A DNA stretch of 64,000 nt from Panorpa germanica (Eukaryota > Arthropoda > Insecta > Mecoptera > Panorpidae), in NCBI GenBank assembly GCA_963678705.1, contig OY783208.1, positions 4,030,001-4,094,000 on the forward strand, read 5' to 3'. The translations under genes and the position numbers were made by a program. The notes beneath the pieces are model-generated. The model was given only the letters and a program-made list of their open reading frames with translations. It was not told the DNA's origin and did not search any database. Of the stretch, positions 1 to 11,450 are shown in pieces. How positions within the stretch are numbered: the first letter of the stretch is position 1; each line of letters begins with the position of its first letter.

Positions 1-348
1 TATTTATTTATTGAATAATATATTTATTAATCTTAAAATAAAAAAACAAATTATTTATAATTAAAAACAAGATAAGGGGTTTTATTTTATTTTTAGTGTT
101 AAGCTTCATTCACAGAAACTGTTTTGATATTTAATATTTTAATCTAGATTTTAGCTTAGCATTCCTTGTCACATTCGTATTTTTATTTGAGTTGGTGCGC
201 ATGAGTCACGCGTGTAACAATTAAAATAGCTATTTTCAATAACAATTAGTAATAGAAATTGTTTTTCCTTCTTTATTTTTGACAAAATGACTGTGAACTT
301 TCTATTGTGATAATTTAAAGCATAAAAACTTGAAAATGAATTGTTCCA

Positions 349-517
349 TTATTCACATGAAAAAGGATTAACGTCTAAATGCGTATTTTTATGTTGGTTT
401 AAAGAGCTTGAGTTTGAAAATGTTTTGTTACAAACGTCACACGAAAATGGACGTTCCCCGGTATGACTTCGTTTGTGAATAAATTCTTCTAAGTGAAAAT
501 TATTTCTTCTATTAGAT
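349..517 (-). pseudogene. 3' terminal fragment of a ZNF-A gene
   Basis: The minus strand reads the end of one finger with a canonical HTGERPF linker, then one full C2H2 finger ([17 protein letters not shown]) and the family C-terminus LDVNPFSCE followed by a stop. There is no N-terminus and no start; upstream the reading runs into a Helitron-like sequence near 518. Near-identical fragments lie at 28626-28795 and 36058-36311, each in the same place relative to a full ZNF-A copy. It is therefore part of a duplicated unit and is probably not a gene. The call as a remnant is secure; whether it is transcribed is unknown. Confidence 0.75.
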
Positions 518-835
518 TTTCTTTTTCGGTTTGTAAATTAGGTGCCAAAGTTAGCCCATATACAGAATTTTAACTTTCTATCACCATTTTTATTTATTTT
601 GGGCAAAAACCGCGCCCGCGCCCAAAAATATTTCTTTTAAATTTTAAATGTGATATTCAATTCAAAATTTGAGCTTTCCCCATTTTCTCCAGTTATATAG
701 CAAAAAGTAACATTTCTTTTCGCAGTTTTTTCAAAATTACAGGTTTCCAGGAAATTAAGGAAAAAATCCGGGGACGTCAAAAGTCTTAGAATTTTTTGCT
801 CAACGAAATAAGAAATTTTCGAAATAGAAATAGAA
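518..835 (-). mobile_element. Helitron-like element fragment, 3' end missing
   Basis: This stretch matches the interior of the Helitron-like elements at 12799-13505 and 51860-52535, starting at the shared block beginning ttttcggtttgtaaattagg and running through the conserved A/T-rich segment. The hairpin plus CTAG terminus seen in the longer copies is absent here. The 83-codon minus-strand reading at 637-888 lies inside it and is not supported as a gene. Confidence 0.5.
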
Positions 836-960
836 AAACATGTAAGAAAATAAACATATACAGTTGGAACATTATAACAAACGATCATTTAGCATAAAAC
901 TTAGAATTAGAACAAAAAATTAGATTGATAAGCATAAAAACTTGAAAATGTTTTATCCCA

Positions 961-3207
961 TTATTCACATGAAAGAGGATTAGACTTTGAGAAATGAGAC
1001 TTTTTATGTTCCTTTATAGACTTTGAACTTGAAAACGTTTTGTTACAAACGTCACATGAAAATGGATTAACGTCTAAATGCGTCTTTTTATGTTCCTTTA
1101 AATAACTTGAACTTGAAAACGTTTTGTTACAGATGTCACATGAAAATGGATTAACGTCTAAATGCGTCTTTTTATGTTCCTTTATAGACTTTGAACTTGA
1201 AAACGTTTTGTTACAAACGTCACATGAAAATGGATTAACGTTTAAATGCGTGTTTTTATGTTCCTTTAAATAACTTGAACTTGAAAATGTTTTGTTACAA
1301 ATGTCACATGAAAAAGGATTAACGTCTAAATGCGTGTTTTTATGTTCCTTTAAAGAGGTTGAATTTGAAAACATTTTGTTACAAATGTCACATGAAAAAG
1401 GGTTAACGTCTAAATGCGTCTTTTTATGCTCCTTTAAAGACCTTGAACTTGAAAACATTTTGTTACAAAAGTCACATGAAAAAGGATTAACGTCTAAATG
1501 CGTCTTTTTATGTTCCTTTAAATAACTTAAACTTGAAAACGTTTTGTTACAGTTGTCACATGAAAATGGATTAACGTCTAAATGCGTCTTCTTATGTCCC
1601 TTTAAATAACTTGAACTTGAAAACGTTTTGTTACAGATGTCACATGAAAATGGATTAACGTCTAAATGCGTCTTTTTATGTTCCTTTATAGACTTTGAAC
1701 TTGAAAACGTTTTGTTACAAACGTCACATGAAAATGGATTAACGTTTAAATGCGTGTTTTTATGTTCCTTTAAATAACTTGAACTTGAAAATGTTTTGTT
1801 ACAAATGTCACATGAAAAAGGATTAACGTCTAAATGCGTGTTTTTATGTTCCTTTAAAGAGGTTGAATTTGAAAACATTTTGTTACAAATGTCACATGAA
1901 AAAGGGTTAACGTCTAAATGCGTCTTTTTATGCTCCTTTAAAGACCTTGAACTTGAAAACATTTTGTTACAAAAGTCACATGAAAAAGGATTAACGTCTA
2001 AATGCGTCTTTTTATGTTCCTTTAAATAACTTAAACTTGAAAACGTTTTGTTACAGTTGTCACATGAAAATGGATTAACGTCTAAATGCGTCTTCTTATG
2101 TCCCTTTAAATAACTTGAACTTGAAAACGTTTTGTTACAGATGTCACATGAAAATGGATTAACGTCTAAATGCGTCTTTTTATGTTCCTTTATAGACTTT
2201 GAACTTGAAAACGTTTTGTTACAAACGTCACATGAAAAAGGATTAACGTCTAAATGCGTGTTTTTATGTTCCTTTAAAGAGGTTGAATTTGAAAACATTT
2301 TGTTACAAATGTCACATGAAAAAGGGTTAACGTCTAAATGCGTCTTTTTATGCTCCTTTAAAGACCTTGAACTTGAAAACATTTTGTTACAAAAGTCACA
2401 TGAAAATGGATTAACGTCTAAATGCGTCTTTTTATGTTCCTTTAAATAACTTAAACTTGAAAACGTTTTGTTACAGTTGTCACATGAAATTGGATTAACG
2501 TCTAAATGCGTCTTTTTATGTTCCTTTAAATACCTTGAATTTGAAAACGTTTTTTTACAAATGTCACATGAAAAAGGATTAACATCTAAATGCGTCTTTA
2601 TATGTTCCTTTAAATAGATTGACCTTGAAAATGTCTTGTTACAAACATCACACGAAAATGGACATTCCCCGGTATGATTTCGTTGGTGAGTAACTAAATT
2701 GAACTTACTAGTGTAGGATTTGTCACATTCATTACAGGAATATAACTTCCTGTCAGAGTGAACACGCAAATGTTTTATTATGTTCGGTGCCTTATCGAAC
2801 TCCATGTTACAAACATCACAGATGAATTTCTTCTGATTAGAAATTAATTCTTCTATTTCCGATTGTCCACTGCCTTGTGGTTCCGAGAATCTTCTATTAT
2901 CATCACCATCCACCGGTTCTTTTGTCGTTCCGGTTCCTCGGCAGTCCGACGCAGCGTGCAGATGCTCCTGCAATTTACAGGAATCTTGAAACACGCCTCC
3001 GCAATATTTACACAGGACAACAGGTGAACTATAGTCAGGTTCATATTTAATATGAACCTCTAGCCAATCTGCTCCTCTATCGGAAGTAACGTTGACCTCC
3101 TCTTTGACTTGTGGTTCGAATTGAACAATGCATTCCTCTTCTGGTTCTACTTTCATGTTTTCTATTTCCGGTGTTTCATTTAATTCTGATTTTATTTGCT
3201 GTGCCAT
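961..3207 (-). CDS. ZNF-A1: C2H2 zinc-finger protein, 23 fingers, 748 aa
   Basis: Likely a nuclear nucleic-acid-binding protein. The N-terminus (residues 1-60) is acidic and carries four psi-K-x-E motifs (K6, K19, K35, K54), the consensus for SUMO attachment. A degenerate CCHC-like finger starts at C66. Two fingers of ordinary sequence follow, then a junction with TGEC in place of TGEK. From about residue 185 there are 20 fingers on a strict 28-residue period, each of the form C-x2-C-x12-H-x3-H and joined by LDVNP instead of TGEKP. The start is fixed by an in-frame TAG six codons upstream and by conservation of MAQQIKSE in the paralogs. The finger array carries a six-finger higher-order repeat. 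No ZAD, BTB or KRAB domain is visible. The gene appears intact, and its target is unknown. Confidence 0.88.
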   Translation of the reverse strand: MAQQIKSELNETPEIENMKVEPEEECIVQFEPQVKEEVNVTSDRGADWLEVHIKYEPDYSSPVVLCKYCGGVFQDSCKLQEHLHAASDCRGTGTTKEPVDGDDNRRFSEPQGSGQSEIEELISNQKKFICDVCNMEFDKAPNIIKHLRVHSDRKLYSCNECDKSYTSKFNLVTHQRNHTGECPFSCDVCNKTFSRSIYLKEHIKTHLDVNPFSCDICKKTFSNSRYLKEHKKTHLDVNPISCDNCNKTFSSLSYLKEHKKTHLDVNPFSCDFCNKMFSSSRSLKEHKKTHLDVNPFSCDICNKMFSNSTSLKEHKNTHLDVNPFSCDVCNKTFSSSKSIKEHKKTHLDVNPFSCDICNKTFSSSSYLKGHKKTHLDVNPFSCDNCNKTFSSLSYLKEHKKTHLDVNPFSCDFCNKMFSSSRSLKEHKKTHLDVNPFSCDICNKMFSNSTSLKEHKNTHLDVNPFSCDICNKTFSSSSYLKEHKNTHLNVNPFSCDVCNKTFSSSKSIKEHKKTHLDVNPFSCDICNKTFSSSSYLKGHKKTHLDVNPFSCDNCNKTFSSLSYLKEHKKTHLDVNPFSCDFCNKMFSSSRSLKEHKKTHLDVNPFSCDICNKMFSNSTSLKEHKNTHLDVNPFSCDICNKTFSSSSYLKEHKNTHLNVNPFSCDVCNKTFSSSKSIKEHKKTHLDVNPFSCDICNKTFSSSSYLKEHKKTHLDVNPFSCDVCNKTFSSSKSIKEHKKSHFSKSNPLSCE
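1200..2550 (-). repeat. Higher-order repeat of 504 bp (six fingers) inside ZNF-A1
   Basis: The block of finger types with CDNC, CDFC, CDIC(M), CDIC, CDVC and CDIC starts recurs. The stretches around 1292-1525 and 1796-2029 are identical at 504-bp spacing. The block nearest the N-terminus has five fingers, offset by 420 bp, and lacks one member. This is the pattern expected from unequal exchange in steps of whole 84-bp fingers. Confidence 0.85.
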
Positions 3208-4511
3208 TTTATGCAGAAACTAACAATTTACTGAAACCAAAGAATATTTATATTTAGCAATTAATAACACTAAGATTTAATTAGGCCTGCCCTAATTCAC
3301 TCCTGAGCAGAATTGTCTGTTTTTCTATTCATTATGATTATGTGAAACAGGCACACGGCTTCTTCATTTAATGCCAGATAAAAATTTAATATAAAAACAT
3401 AAAAGGAGACCCTTTGAAATAAACAACTTTTATAAAACTGTGCTAAATTGTTTGCCACAAACAACAAAGACTAATGACCAATTAACAAATACGTCATAAA
3501 TTAAATTTGAAATAGTAAAGTACTTCATGAGTTTGTTGATTTTAAAAGAAGTTCAATATGCAATGGACATGTTTCAGAAAACATTGCAAGTGTTTTACAA
3601 GCAACATACATATTGCAGAATATTAAATTTATTAGAAAAGACTGAGTGAACAACATAACCTAGAAACCAAATAAGTTAATGTAATCTTTAATAAATAAAA
3701 TATTAATCGGAATTCTTAATAATTGTAACTGTAGTTACAAAATGTATGTACAGAAATTGTAGTTATTCTTATTTTATTATTTGTGTCGGTTGTAAGGTTT
3801 TATTCAATTTGTTAGGAATGAAAGGTCAATGGTAATTATTCAATACACCTACGTTTTCTTGTTTTGAGACTTGTAACAGAAACTTTGTATATTTCATCGA
3901 GCTATTAATTTACTATTACCATTTTTAATAAAGAAATACACAATATTAATGCTTATTGTTTACCAATAATGTGAAATAAACCCTTTTCACATCTAGATGA
4001 CATATTGCTCTAACCAATTTGAAATTTCAACTTTAACCATTAATATTGAGTATTTCTAAAATAAAACTAGTTCGACAGAATGTGGACTAATTAAAATTGT
4101 AGTTTTTTATAACAATTAGAAATAAAAATTGTTTCTACTTTTTATTTTTTGACAAACTCACGTTGATCTTCCTTTAAAAGTAAATTCTATCGTCTGTCAA
4201 TATGTAGGAATCCAGGAAAAAGTTCGTTGCTTTGTCCTAATTGTTATCAAAGGCGCTACCCTTTTCAATATAATATTATTAATTAATTAACTATACAAAA
4301 ACTAGTAATAATAAAAGTATCTTTACATATTAAAACGAATAATGTAAACACGGTTATAACATCCTTTGTCTTACATTATATATATTATGATTATTAATAA
4401 AATTTTATTATATGTCAAAGTACAAACCATTTAAAAAAGGCATCTTTAACTCCTGAAGGTTTGCGTCTTGGGAACCTCTTGGCAAGTTAGCTACTGGTCC
4501 TCAAAATGTGT
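3208..4511. repeat. Upstream flank of ZNF-A1, part of the duplicated unit
   Basis: No open frame of note. The stretch is closely repeated upstream of A2 (14579-15400), A3 (31038-32333) and A4 (37815-39061), including the marker gtcaatatgtaggaatccag and a poly(A/T)-rich tail. It presumably holds the promoter and 5' leader of the ZNF gene, but no TATA box or initiator can be assigned with confidence. Confidence 0.6.
3225..3250 (-). other. Putative 3' splice site of a 5' UTR intron upstream of ZNF-A1
   Basis: Reading the minus strand, tattctttggtttcag ends about 24 bases before the MAQQ start codon, a good pyrimidine tract plus AG. The same tract stands at the same distance in A2, A3 and A4. 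A conserved acceptor so close to the start suggests a spliced 5' leader with a promoter further upstream. No donor was identified. Confidence 0.45.
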
Positions 4512-5646
4512 AATGGGTTTGTGTCCTATGTCTTAATATCTATAAAAGTGTACTATATATTGATAAAGTGGGTTACTAGAACCTCAAATGTCCAATTATT
4601 CGTTAATAACTCCTTATATGTTAGCAGATCTTAACAATTAAAAAAGACGTTTTTTCTTCTAAATTTTTAAGGGGGATCAACGTTGTACAACATTCCAAAT
4701 GCATGTGACATAACAACCGCTAGTTACTATCTCTTTTATCAACAGAGCGTAAAAGAGATACATTCTTGACAGAACTCTGACAAGTTGACAAGTTACTAAC
4801 CTTACAGCTCATAAATCTCTGCGATATGTATTTATACTAGTATATCAAAATATCAAATATTATTTATAGCTATTTCAAGGAACAATAAAATTCCAATATT
4901 ATGTCTGCCTTAGCAGGGTTAAATATTATAAAGTAGTCCTCATTTTTTAGTGGTCGATTTTTCAATTGTTAAATGAAATTGATTTTAATAGATGTGTATT
5001 GGCGTGTCTATTTTATTAAATATCTAAATGTTGACGGAGATATAACATTTAAAAATTTGAATTCTTGTTTTTGCACAAAAGATGGTCGGCCATTTGTATG
5101 ACGTGAAATGCATTTTAATAACAATTATTTGTTGATTCTATCAGTACTGTGGTAATGTTTTGTAGGACACAAGCCCATTGTAATTTTAGCGCTAGAAATG
5201 GTCGACCATATTTGTATGACGTGAAATGCATTTTAACGTCAGTTATTTGTTGAGAATATTTTGTAGCTGTTGGTAGTCGAAATAATCAAGTAAAGTCAAA
5301 GAATAATAAGTTTATTTATCTCTGTTACGACAGACCTAATGTTGGAACTTTATTGTTTTTTGAAATAGCTGTAAATAATATTTGATATTTTGATATATAA
5401 ATACATATACCAGAGATTTATGAGCTGTAAGGTTGGCAGCGGTTGTGATGTCACATGCATTTGGAATGTGTACAACGTTGAATCCCTTTAATAATTAAAG
5501 AGACAAAATGACTTCTTTAATTGTTAATATCTCTTAACATATAAGGAGTTATTAAAAAATAAGTGGACATTTGAGGTTCTGGTAACCCACTTCATCAATA
5601 TATAGCACAGTTTTATAGAAATCAAGACATAGGACACAAGGCCATT
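4512..5646. mobile_element. Inverted composite of a TIR/MITE family (AATGGGCTTGTGTCC ends)
   Basis: The left part (to about 4933) is the right end of the family in reverse orientation. The right part (from about 4937) is a plus-oriented copy ending in ggacacaaggccatt. Both outer ends therefore carry the same terminal sequence, and the arms can pair over several hundred bases. The element has no coding capacity. The same arrangement occurs at 32334-33261 and, with its right end cut, at 39062-40093. Confidence 0.65.
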
Positions 5647-7222
5647 AAAAAAACGACCTCTTAAAAATGATTTCACGCTCATTCTATTGAATGAATTTTT
5701 TTTGAGTCTGGCAGCACTATTTTTCATTTCTGATTGTGAACTGACGTATCATTGTTCATATTCAGTCCGTGTTGTATTTGTTTGACAGTTGTATGCGTTT
5801 TTCGTTTTTAATTTTTATAATATGTTAAAATAATAATGTTTTAATAAGTGTTGTGTATTCATTCTATATTTAAAACAATAATAAATGTCAAACTGCATTA
5901 GTAAATATTATCTATTTTGTCGCATGTATAAATAAGCAAGGAAAATATTGTAAGTAATAGCTGAACGAAAAATAAAATTATTACAAAAAGCACAAGTTAT
6001 ATATGTAAGTAAGTTCATTTCTTTTATAATAAATATAACTTTAATTAGCAATATTTAATAAATTTTCTAAATCAGTCCAGTTTACATATTTTCGTATGCT
6101 CATTTTTTTGAGGTTAGCTTACTATAAAGTAGCTGTCATTTTTTGCTAAATTATTTTATCAATTAAATTGTATTTTATAGTATAATCAATATGTTTATTC
6201 ATTTAATAAATAGCAATTACAATTGAAAATTTCGTGATAAACTTACAAGAAAAGCCTTTTTGTTTAACACTAATATTTAGTAATTAAAGTAAAAATTACT
6301 CCGTTGTTTTTCATAATTTTTTCATTGACCATAGTTATTTATTTATCAACTTACTAATGAAATGTTTCTAATATAAATCTACAGAACATTGGTTTGCCTA
6401 AAAGGTCAAAAAAGAAGTAGTTGATTTTCTGGGGTCGGTATAAAGTCAGTTTAATGTACAAAAGTCATGCAGGGCGGGTTTGCCCCCAGCAGAAATGAGT
6501 TATATATGAAAACAGTATTAGAAATTAGATATATGGTTGAAGTTACGAGAGTTCGGCGGTGACTCATATTTAAAACAAGTTGTGGGGTATAAACTGCTGA
6601 TATAACTAAAAAGCACTGACTCATTTATTTTTCTATAATGTATATAGAAACGAATAAGACAAAATTCATTATCGTATTATAAATTTATACCGCTCTTATA
6701 ACCTCTTTTAAGTATAAGTCACCGCCGATCTACCGTGATTTGGACTATACATAAATATATAGTGCAGTAATAGGAGAGATGATCTCATATAAAACAAATA
6801 CTATGTATATCCATATAAGTTGTATCAGGGTGTTTTATATGAGATGATTCCTTTATATATTACATAGGCAATATATCCTGGGAAACCTTAGTTTGACAAG
6901 GGTCTATTGTTCAGATCTATTTAATTTGTCTATTTAAACATAATTTTTAATTATTTTTATTTATTTACTAAACACAATACAAATTTACCAAATAATACTG
7001 AAGACTGATTAAATACTCGACCCTTTTGTTCGAGATCACACGCAAAACCGCAATTCCTTTAGACGTTCCGACTTAGGATTGATACATTTTTATTTCATAA
7101 AAATACTACCTAGAATTTTAAAAAAATAGCAAACGTAAGTGTTTTATTAGTGTCGCATGTTTATGTCGCTTTAATTGCATTTTTTATTTTCAGATTACTG
7201 TTTGATATTAACTGTAAAAGAA
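5647..7222 (+). promoter_or_regulatory. Probable promoter, 5' UTR exon and first intron of the HTH gene
   Basis: No coding exon seen. Two overlapping good donors (gtaagtaagtt) lie at 6005-6015 and a strong acceptor (ttttattttcag) ends at 7193, thirty bases before the ATG. A 5' UTR intron of about 1.2 kb would join them. In the paralog near 45157 the first donor reads gcaagt but the second gtaagtt remains. Transcription start is not determinable. Confidence 0.4.
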
Positions 7223-7614
7223 ATGACTAACAGGAAAGAGAAAACGCAGTGCGTCTCATGGTTTATAGAGACAAAATCTGTTTCCCAGACTCAGTTAAAT
7301 TATAAAAGCATTTATGGAAAAGAACCACCATCAGAATCGCTGATTCTCAAGTGGCACAAAACTTTTGTAGAAGCAGGAACATTTGCAGATAAAGATGAAT
7401 CAAAAATTGCAGATGAAAACGACGCAATTTGCACAGGTTGTTATAAATAAAAATAGTTGATTTTTTAAAATACAAATAACGTTTTTACTTTTGTGTTTTA
7501 GATATTAAACAGGAAATTATTACGGAGGATGCATGTTCTAGAGAGGATCAGGATGAATCACTGGATTCTCCTAACGCAGAAACATCTACAAGAATTAAAA
7601 TTGAAGGTTTCTAA
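7223..7614 (+). CDS. Small HTH (DUF4817-like) protein, two exons, 108 aa
   Basis: Exon 1 is 7223-7436 and exon 2 is 7502-7614, separated by a 65-bp GT-AG intron in phase 1. Residues 1-55 match the helix-turn-helix type annotated as DUF4817 in insects: KEKTQCVSWFIETKSVSQTQ, a YGKEPPSES turn, then a LKWHKTFVEAG helix. Related domains occur in mariner-type transposases and in host proteins. The C-terminus from exon 2 is acidic and has two psi-K-x-E motifs (IKQE and IKIE). Start choice rests on the first ATG after a strong acceptor; two upstream in-frame codons for M lie before that acceptor. Function unknown; a DNA-binding regulator or domesticated transposase N-terminus is possible. The paralog at 46321 is broken. 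Confidence 0.6.
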
Positions 7615-7725
7615 AATAAGATATCCTCTCATCCTAAAATAGCACCTCAGGATTGAGATTTTTCAAACTTTGCCACTAGAAATGAAACTTTACTTGACAT
7701 TATTATCATCATACGAATTAAAAAC

Positions 7726-8373
7726 AATGGGCTTGTTTCCTCATTTTTTAGTGGTTGATTTTTCAATTGTTGATTGAAATTGATGATAATAAATGTGTAT
7801 TGGCGTGTCTATTTTATTAAATATCTAAATGTTGACGGAGATATAGCAATTAAAAGTTTGAATTGTAGTTTCAGCGCTAGAAATGGTCGGCCATATTTGT
7901 ACGACGTGAAATGCATTTTAACGTCAGTTATTTGTTGAGTAGGTCAGTGCTATGGTAATGTTTTGCAGTTGTTGGTAGTCAAATAATCAAGTCAAATCAA
8001 AGAATAATAAGTTTTTATTTTATTTAACCCTGCTAAGGCGGACATAATATTGAAATTTGATTGTTCCTTGAAATAGCTAATAGAATAGTAAATAATATTT
8101 GATATTTTGATATATAAATACATATAGCAGAGATTTATGAGCTGTAAGATTGGTAACCGTACACAAGGATTGTGATGTCACATGCATTTGGAATGTGTAC
8201 AACATTGAATCCCTTTAATAGTTAAAGAGGCAAAATGACTTTTTTAATTGTTAATATCTCCTAACATATAAGGAGTTATTAAAAAATAATTAAACATTTG
8301 AGGTTCTAGTAACCCACTTTATCAATATATAGTACAATTTTATAGAGATTAAGATATAGGACACAAGCCCATT
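7726..8373 (+). mobile_element. MITE, TIR AATGGGCTTGTGTCC family, 648 bp
   Basis: Begins aatgggcttgtttcctcat and ends ggacacaagcccatt, giving an inverted repeat of about 15 bases with one mismatch. It is non-coding and AT-rich. Related copies lie at 10687, 27305, 34809, 46808 and 49756 and in the inverted composites. No clear target-site duplication was found. The copy at 46808-47441 is the same insertion carried by the segmental duplication. Confidence 0.7.
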
Positions 8374-9001
8374 AAATTTCTATAAAAGTGCACTGTATGT
8401 TGATAAACTTGTCTATCAAATCTCAAATATACAATTATTTTTATTCAATTCGCAATATTATAGAAGTTATTAACGATTGAAATAATCATTGCTTCCTCAC
8501 TACCTTTTACCATCACTTTTAAACAAGAGAAGTGCAAAAGAGATGCAGAATTAAACGTCAAAGCTATAGCAGCTGCTGCGTCGACCCATAATGTTTCAAT
8601 ATAATGTCGTGATGTAAAACGAAAAATAAATAACATTATTTCAGGAATATTACGCAGAAAACTTTAAATAGATATATCTCCGTAAATTTTTGGATATTTA
8701 ATAAAATAAAAACGCCAATATACGTTTATTAACTAATATTTCAATAAATACTTAAAATATTGACCCGTAAAAATGAGTTCACAACCCAATTGTGCCAGTT
8801 GTATTGCCTTTATCAAATTGAACTAACATGAAATTAAATTTAACTTATTTTCTACTTCCCATAAATGTTTATTCTTCTTCTCTTGTCGACCACTATATTG
8901 TCAAGTTTGCTTCATTTTTAACTCCGTGGTTTTCTTTAGCATCTTAGCTATTAATATTTCTGTAGTTCTTTTAATTACAGTAGCACTGCCCTTTGTTTTA
9001 G
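8374..9001. other. Intergenic or intronic DNA, nothing coding seen
   Basis: AT-rich sequence between a MITE and the putative alternative exon at 9002. It holds a pyrimidine-rich stretch before 9001. The short minus-strand reading at 8445-8636 resembles no family I recognise and is probably chance, although the paralog at 47514 conserves it through recent duplication. Confidence 0.5.
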
Positions 9002-9204
9002 AGCCCTCTGACGACGAAGATGTCAAAAATGATTTGGTAGGTCAGTCTTCATATACTCAGGATGAAATACATTTATATCCAGTAGAGATTAAACAAGAAA
9101 TCAAAATGGAAGATAATGCAGATGAATATTCAGAAGAGGCTGATATCAATAAGGATGACATTGCTGAGGACCAAGAAATAAGACAATTGGAAATATGTTC
9201 ATAG
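9002..9204 (+). CDS. Putative alternative terminal exon of the HTH gene (acidic tail)
   Basis: The acceptor ctttgttttag ends at 9001. Read in phase 1 from the exon-1 donor at 7436, the frame continues E-PSDDEDVKND and stays open for 67 codons to a TAG at 9202-9204. The tail is strongly acidic and includes VEIKQEIKMED, two further psi-K-x-E motifs, mirroring the composition of the exon-2 tail at 7502. Matching phase, matching composition and a good acceptor argue for a mutually exclusive last exon. An alternative reading is a separate small protein starting at 8926. The duplicate copy is at 48071-48273. Confidence 0.45.
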
Positions 9205-9371
9205 TTTGCATTTCTTTTATAGTGAAGAGTCGCTATATTCAATAACAAATTTTAAATTTGTTGCACATTCTGTGATTAATTCTGTGATAAAAAAGGCTTG
9301 TGCACTATGAAAACTGTTCAATCCTATATTATAAGTTCCAGGTGTATATTTATGATCTTATATTCTTATAA

Positions 9372-10615
9372 GTTTGGTACTGAATTTTGTATGGTAGCTC
9401 GAAAACGGCTCCAGGGAAGTTTTTGAAAATTTCCTGTTTCGTAGAAAAAGACTTTTGGCGTCTCCGGAATTTTCCCTGATTATCCTGGAAATCCGTAATT
9501 TTCGAAAAACTGGAAAAAAGTGGTCCCTTTTTTGCTGTATTATCTTTAATTCGTAAAAGATAGAAAGTTGAAATTTTGCATGTGTATTACGGTATTAAAT
9601 GTGAATGTATTTCAAAATTTTATAAAAGGGGCACCGTGAAAATTAGAGGGTCCGGTAGGAAACTTTGAAAAAAAGCTCAAATTTTGAATTTTGTAATAAT
9701 TGAATATCATATTAAAAAAAAATTTATTTGGGTCAGGGCGGCAGTTTTTGACGAGGGTAAAAAATGTACTAGAAAGTTGAAATTTTGTATGTATTTTAAT
9801 TTTGGTACCTCATTTACAAATCGAAAAAAAAAATTTGAAAAAAAGTTTGTCAAATATTTATTATTTGTTTTTATATGTGAAATTTATATAGAACGAGTTT
9901 AATATTTCAATTTAAAAATGGAATTAAAATTTGAAATGAAATTTAATTCACATATAAAGGACAGTCGTCGCTTGCGACGGGGGTAAATTCTAGTATATTG
10001 ATACTTGCGTTCTTCTTAATGCGTATGATTTGAATTCAACAAAATAATTCGTAATTTCATTTTCAAATTGAAATATTTAACTCGTTCTTTATTTAAATAA
10101 TTTTTCATATAAACTGATTAAAAAAAAATATAATTTTTTTTTAATAATCATAATTTGAACAACTTTTTTTCATAATTTGGAAATTTTTTTTTTGATTTGT
10201 AAAGTATGCATTCAGGTTAGCCTATATACAAAATTTCAACTTTATAGCACAATTTTTACAGGCGGAAAAAATCGTCGCCGTGCTCCCAAACAAAATTTTG
10301 ATTTTCTTTTTGTTAATAATATATTCAAGTATTACACAATCCAAAATATGAACTTTTTCCAAAGTTCCCTACGGGGCCCACTAATTTTCTTAACGCCCCC
10401 TTTTTTAATTTTCGAATAATGTTAGTATTGACGACAAGTTATAGAGCAAAAAGGTGCCGTTGTTTTTTCCAGTTTTCCAAAAATTTCGGAAAGTTTCCAG
10501 AAAATTCAAGGAAAAATTCGAAGACGCCAAAAGTCTTGAATTTTTTTCTCTACGAAATAGGAAATTTTCAAAATCAAGCCGTTTTCGAGCCACCATACAA
10601 AATTCAGTATCAAAC
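9372..10615. mobile_element. Tail-to-tail inverted dimer of a Helitron-like element
   Basis: The plus-oriented arm (9372-9993) ends with a six-pair hairpin at 9966-9979 (CGTCGC, TT, GCGACG), ten bases of spacer, then CTAG at 9990-9993 followed by T. This is the layout of a Helitron 3' end. The second arm (9994-10615) is the same family reversed and of equal length, with a degraded hairpin. Outer edges both read towards tactgaattttgtatggt. The arms carry no Rep or helicase sequence. A Helitron 5' TC end is not clear, so the class is tentative. The copy at 48441-49684 is its segmental duplicate. Confidence 0.55.
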
Positions 10616-10686
10616 AAATAAACAAGTCAAAGTTGGTTACCAGGACCTCAATGTCCATATATTTTTTAACAACTCCCTATATTTCC

Positions 10687-11241
10687 AATGGGCTAGTGTC
10701 CTCATTTTTTAGTGGTCGATTTTTCAATTGTTGATTAAAATTGATGTTAATAAATGTGTATTGGCGTGTCTACTTTATTAAATATCTAAATGTTGACGGA
10801 GATATAGCAATTAAAAGTTTGAATTGTAGTTTTAGTGCTATAAATGGTCGACCATATTTGTATGACAGTTATTTGTTGAGAAAGTTTTGTAGCTGTTTAT
10901 AGTCGAAATAATCAAGTCAAATCAAAGAATAATAAGTTTTTATTTTATTTAACCCTGCTAAGGCAGACATAATATTGAAATTTGATTGTTTCTTGAAATA
11001 GCTGTAAATAATATTTGATATTTTGAGATATAAATACATATAGCAGAGATTTATGAGCTGTAAGGTTGGCAGCGGTTGTGATGTCACATGCACTTGGAAT
11101 GTGTACAACGTTGAATCCCTTTAATAATTAAATAGACAAAATGACTTTTTTAATTGTTAATATCTGCTAACATATAAGGAGTTATTAACAAATAATTGGA
11201 CATTTGAGGTTCTAGTAACCCACTTTATCAATATATAGTAC
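10687..11241 (+). mobile_element. MITE copy of the AATGGGCT family, right end lost
   Basis: Starts aatgggctagtgtcctc and follows the family to the block acccactttatcaatatatagta, where it stops short of the terminal repeat. The same truncation is seen at 40093 and 50312, so it predates the segmental duplications. Confidence 0.6.
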
Positions 11242-11450
11242 ACGACTTTATTCAGTTCTATTTTAACGACACATAAACACAGTTGCTTTTGAGATTTTTA
11301 AATATTTAAAATGTTAAATTGTTAATGACGATTTTCTACTATTGTTAGCAGTTTTTATAGTGCTGTGGCCTCATATATGTTGACTACACTACTGTCTTAA
11401 TTGTTGCATATTAAGAGGTAATTAATTTTATATTTTGTTTTATATTTCAG

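Noticed and set aside
8445-8636. 63-codon minus-strand frame, conserved at 47514-47705
   Set aside because: Conservation is explained by the recent 8-kb duplication; there is no domain, no splice context and the composition is AT-driven.
10177-10712. Open frames around the inverted Helitron-like dimer (also 49269-49781)
   Set aside because: They cross element boundaries, their frame changes between the two duplicate copies, and they are composed of low-complexity F/N/K residues.
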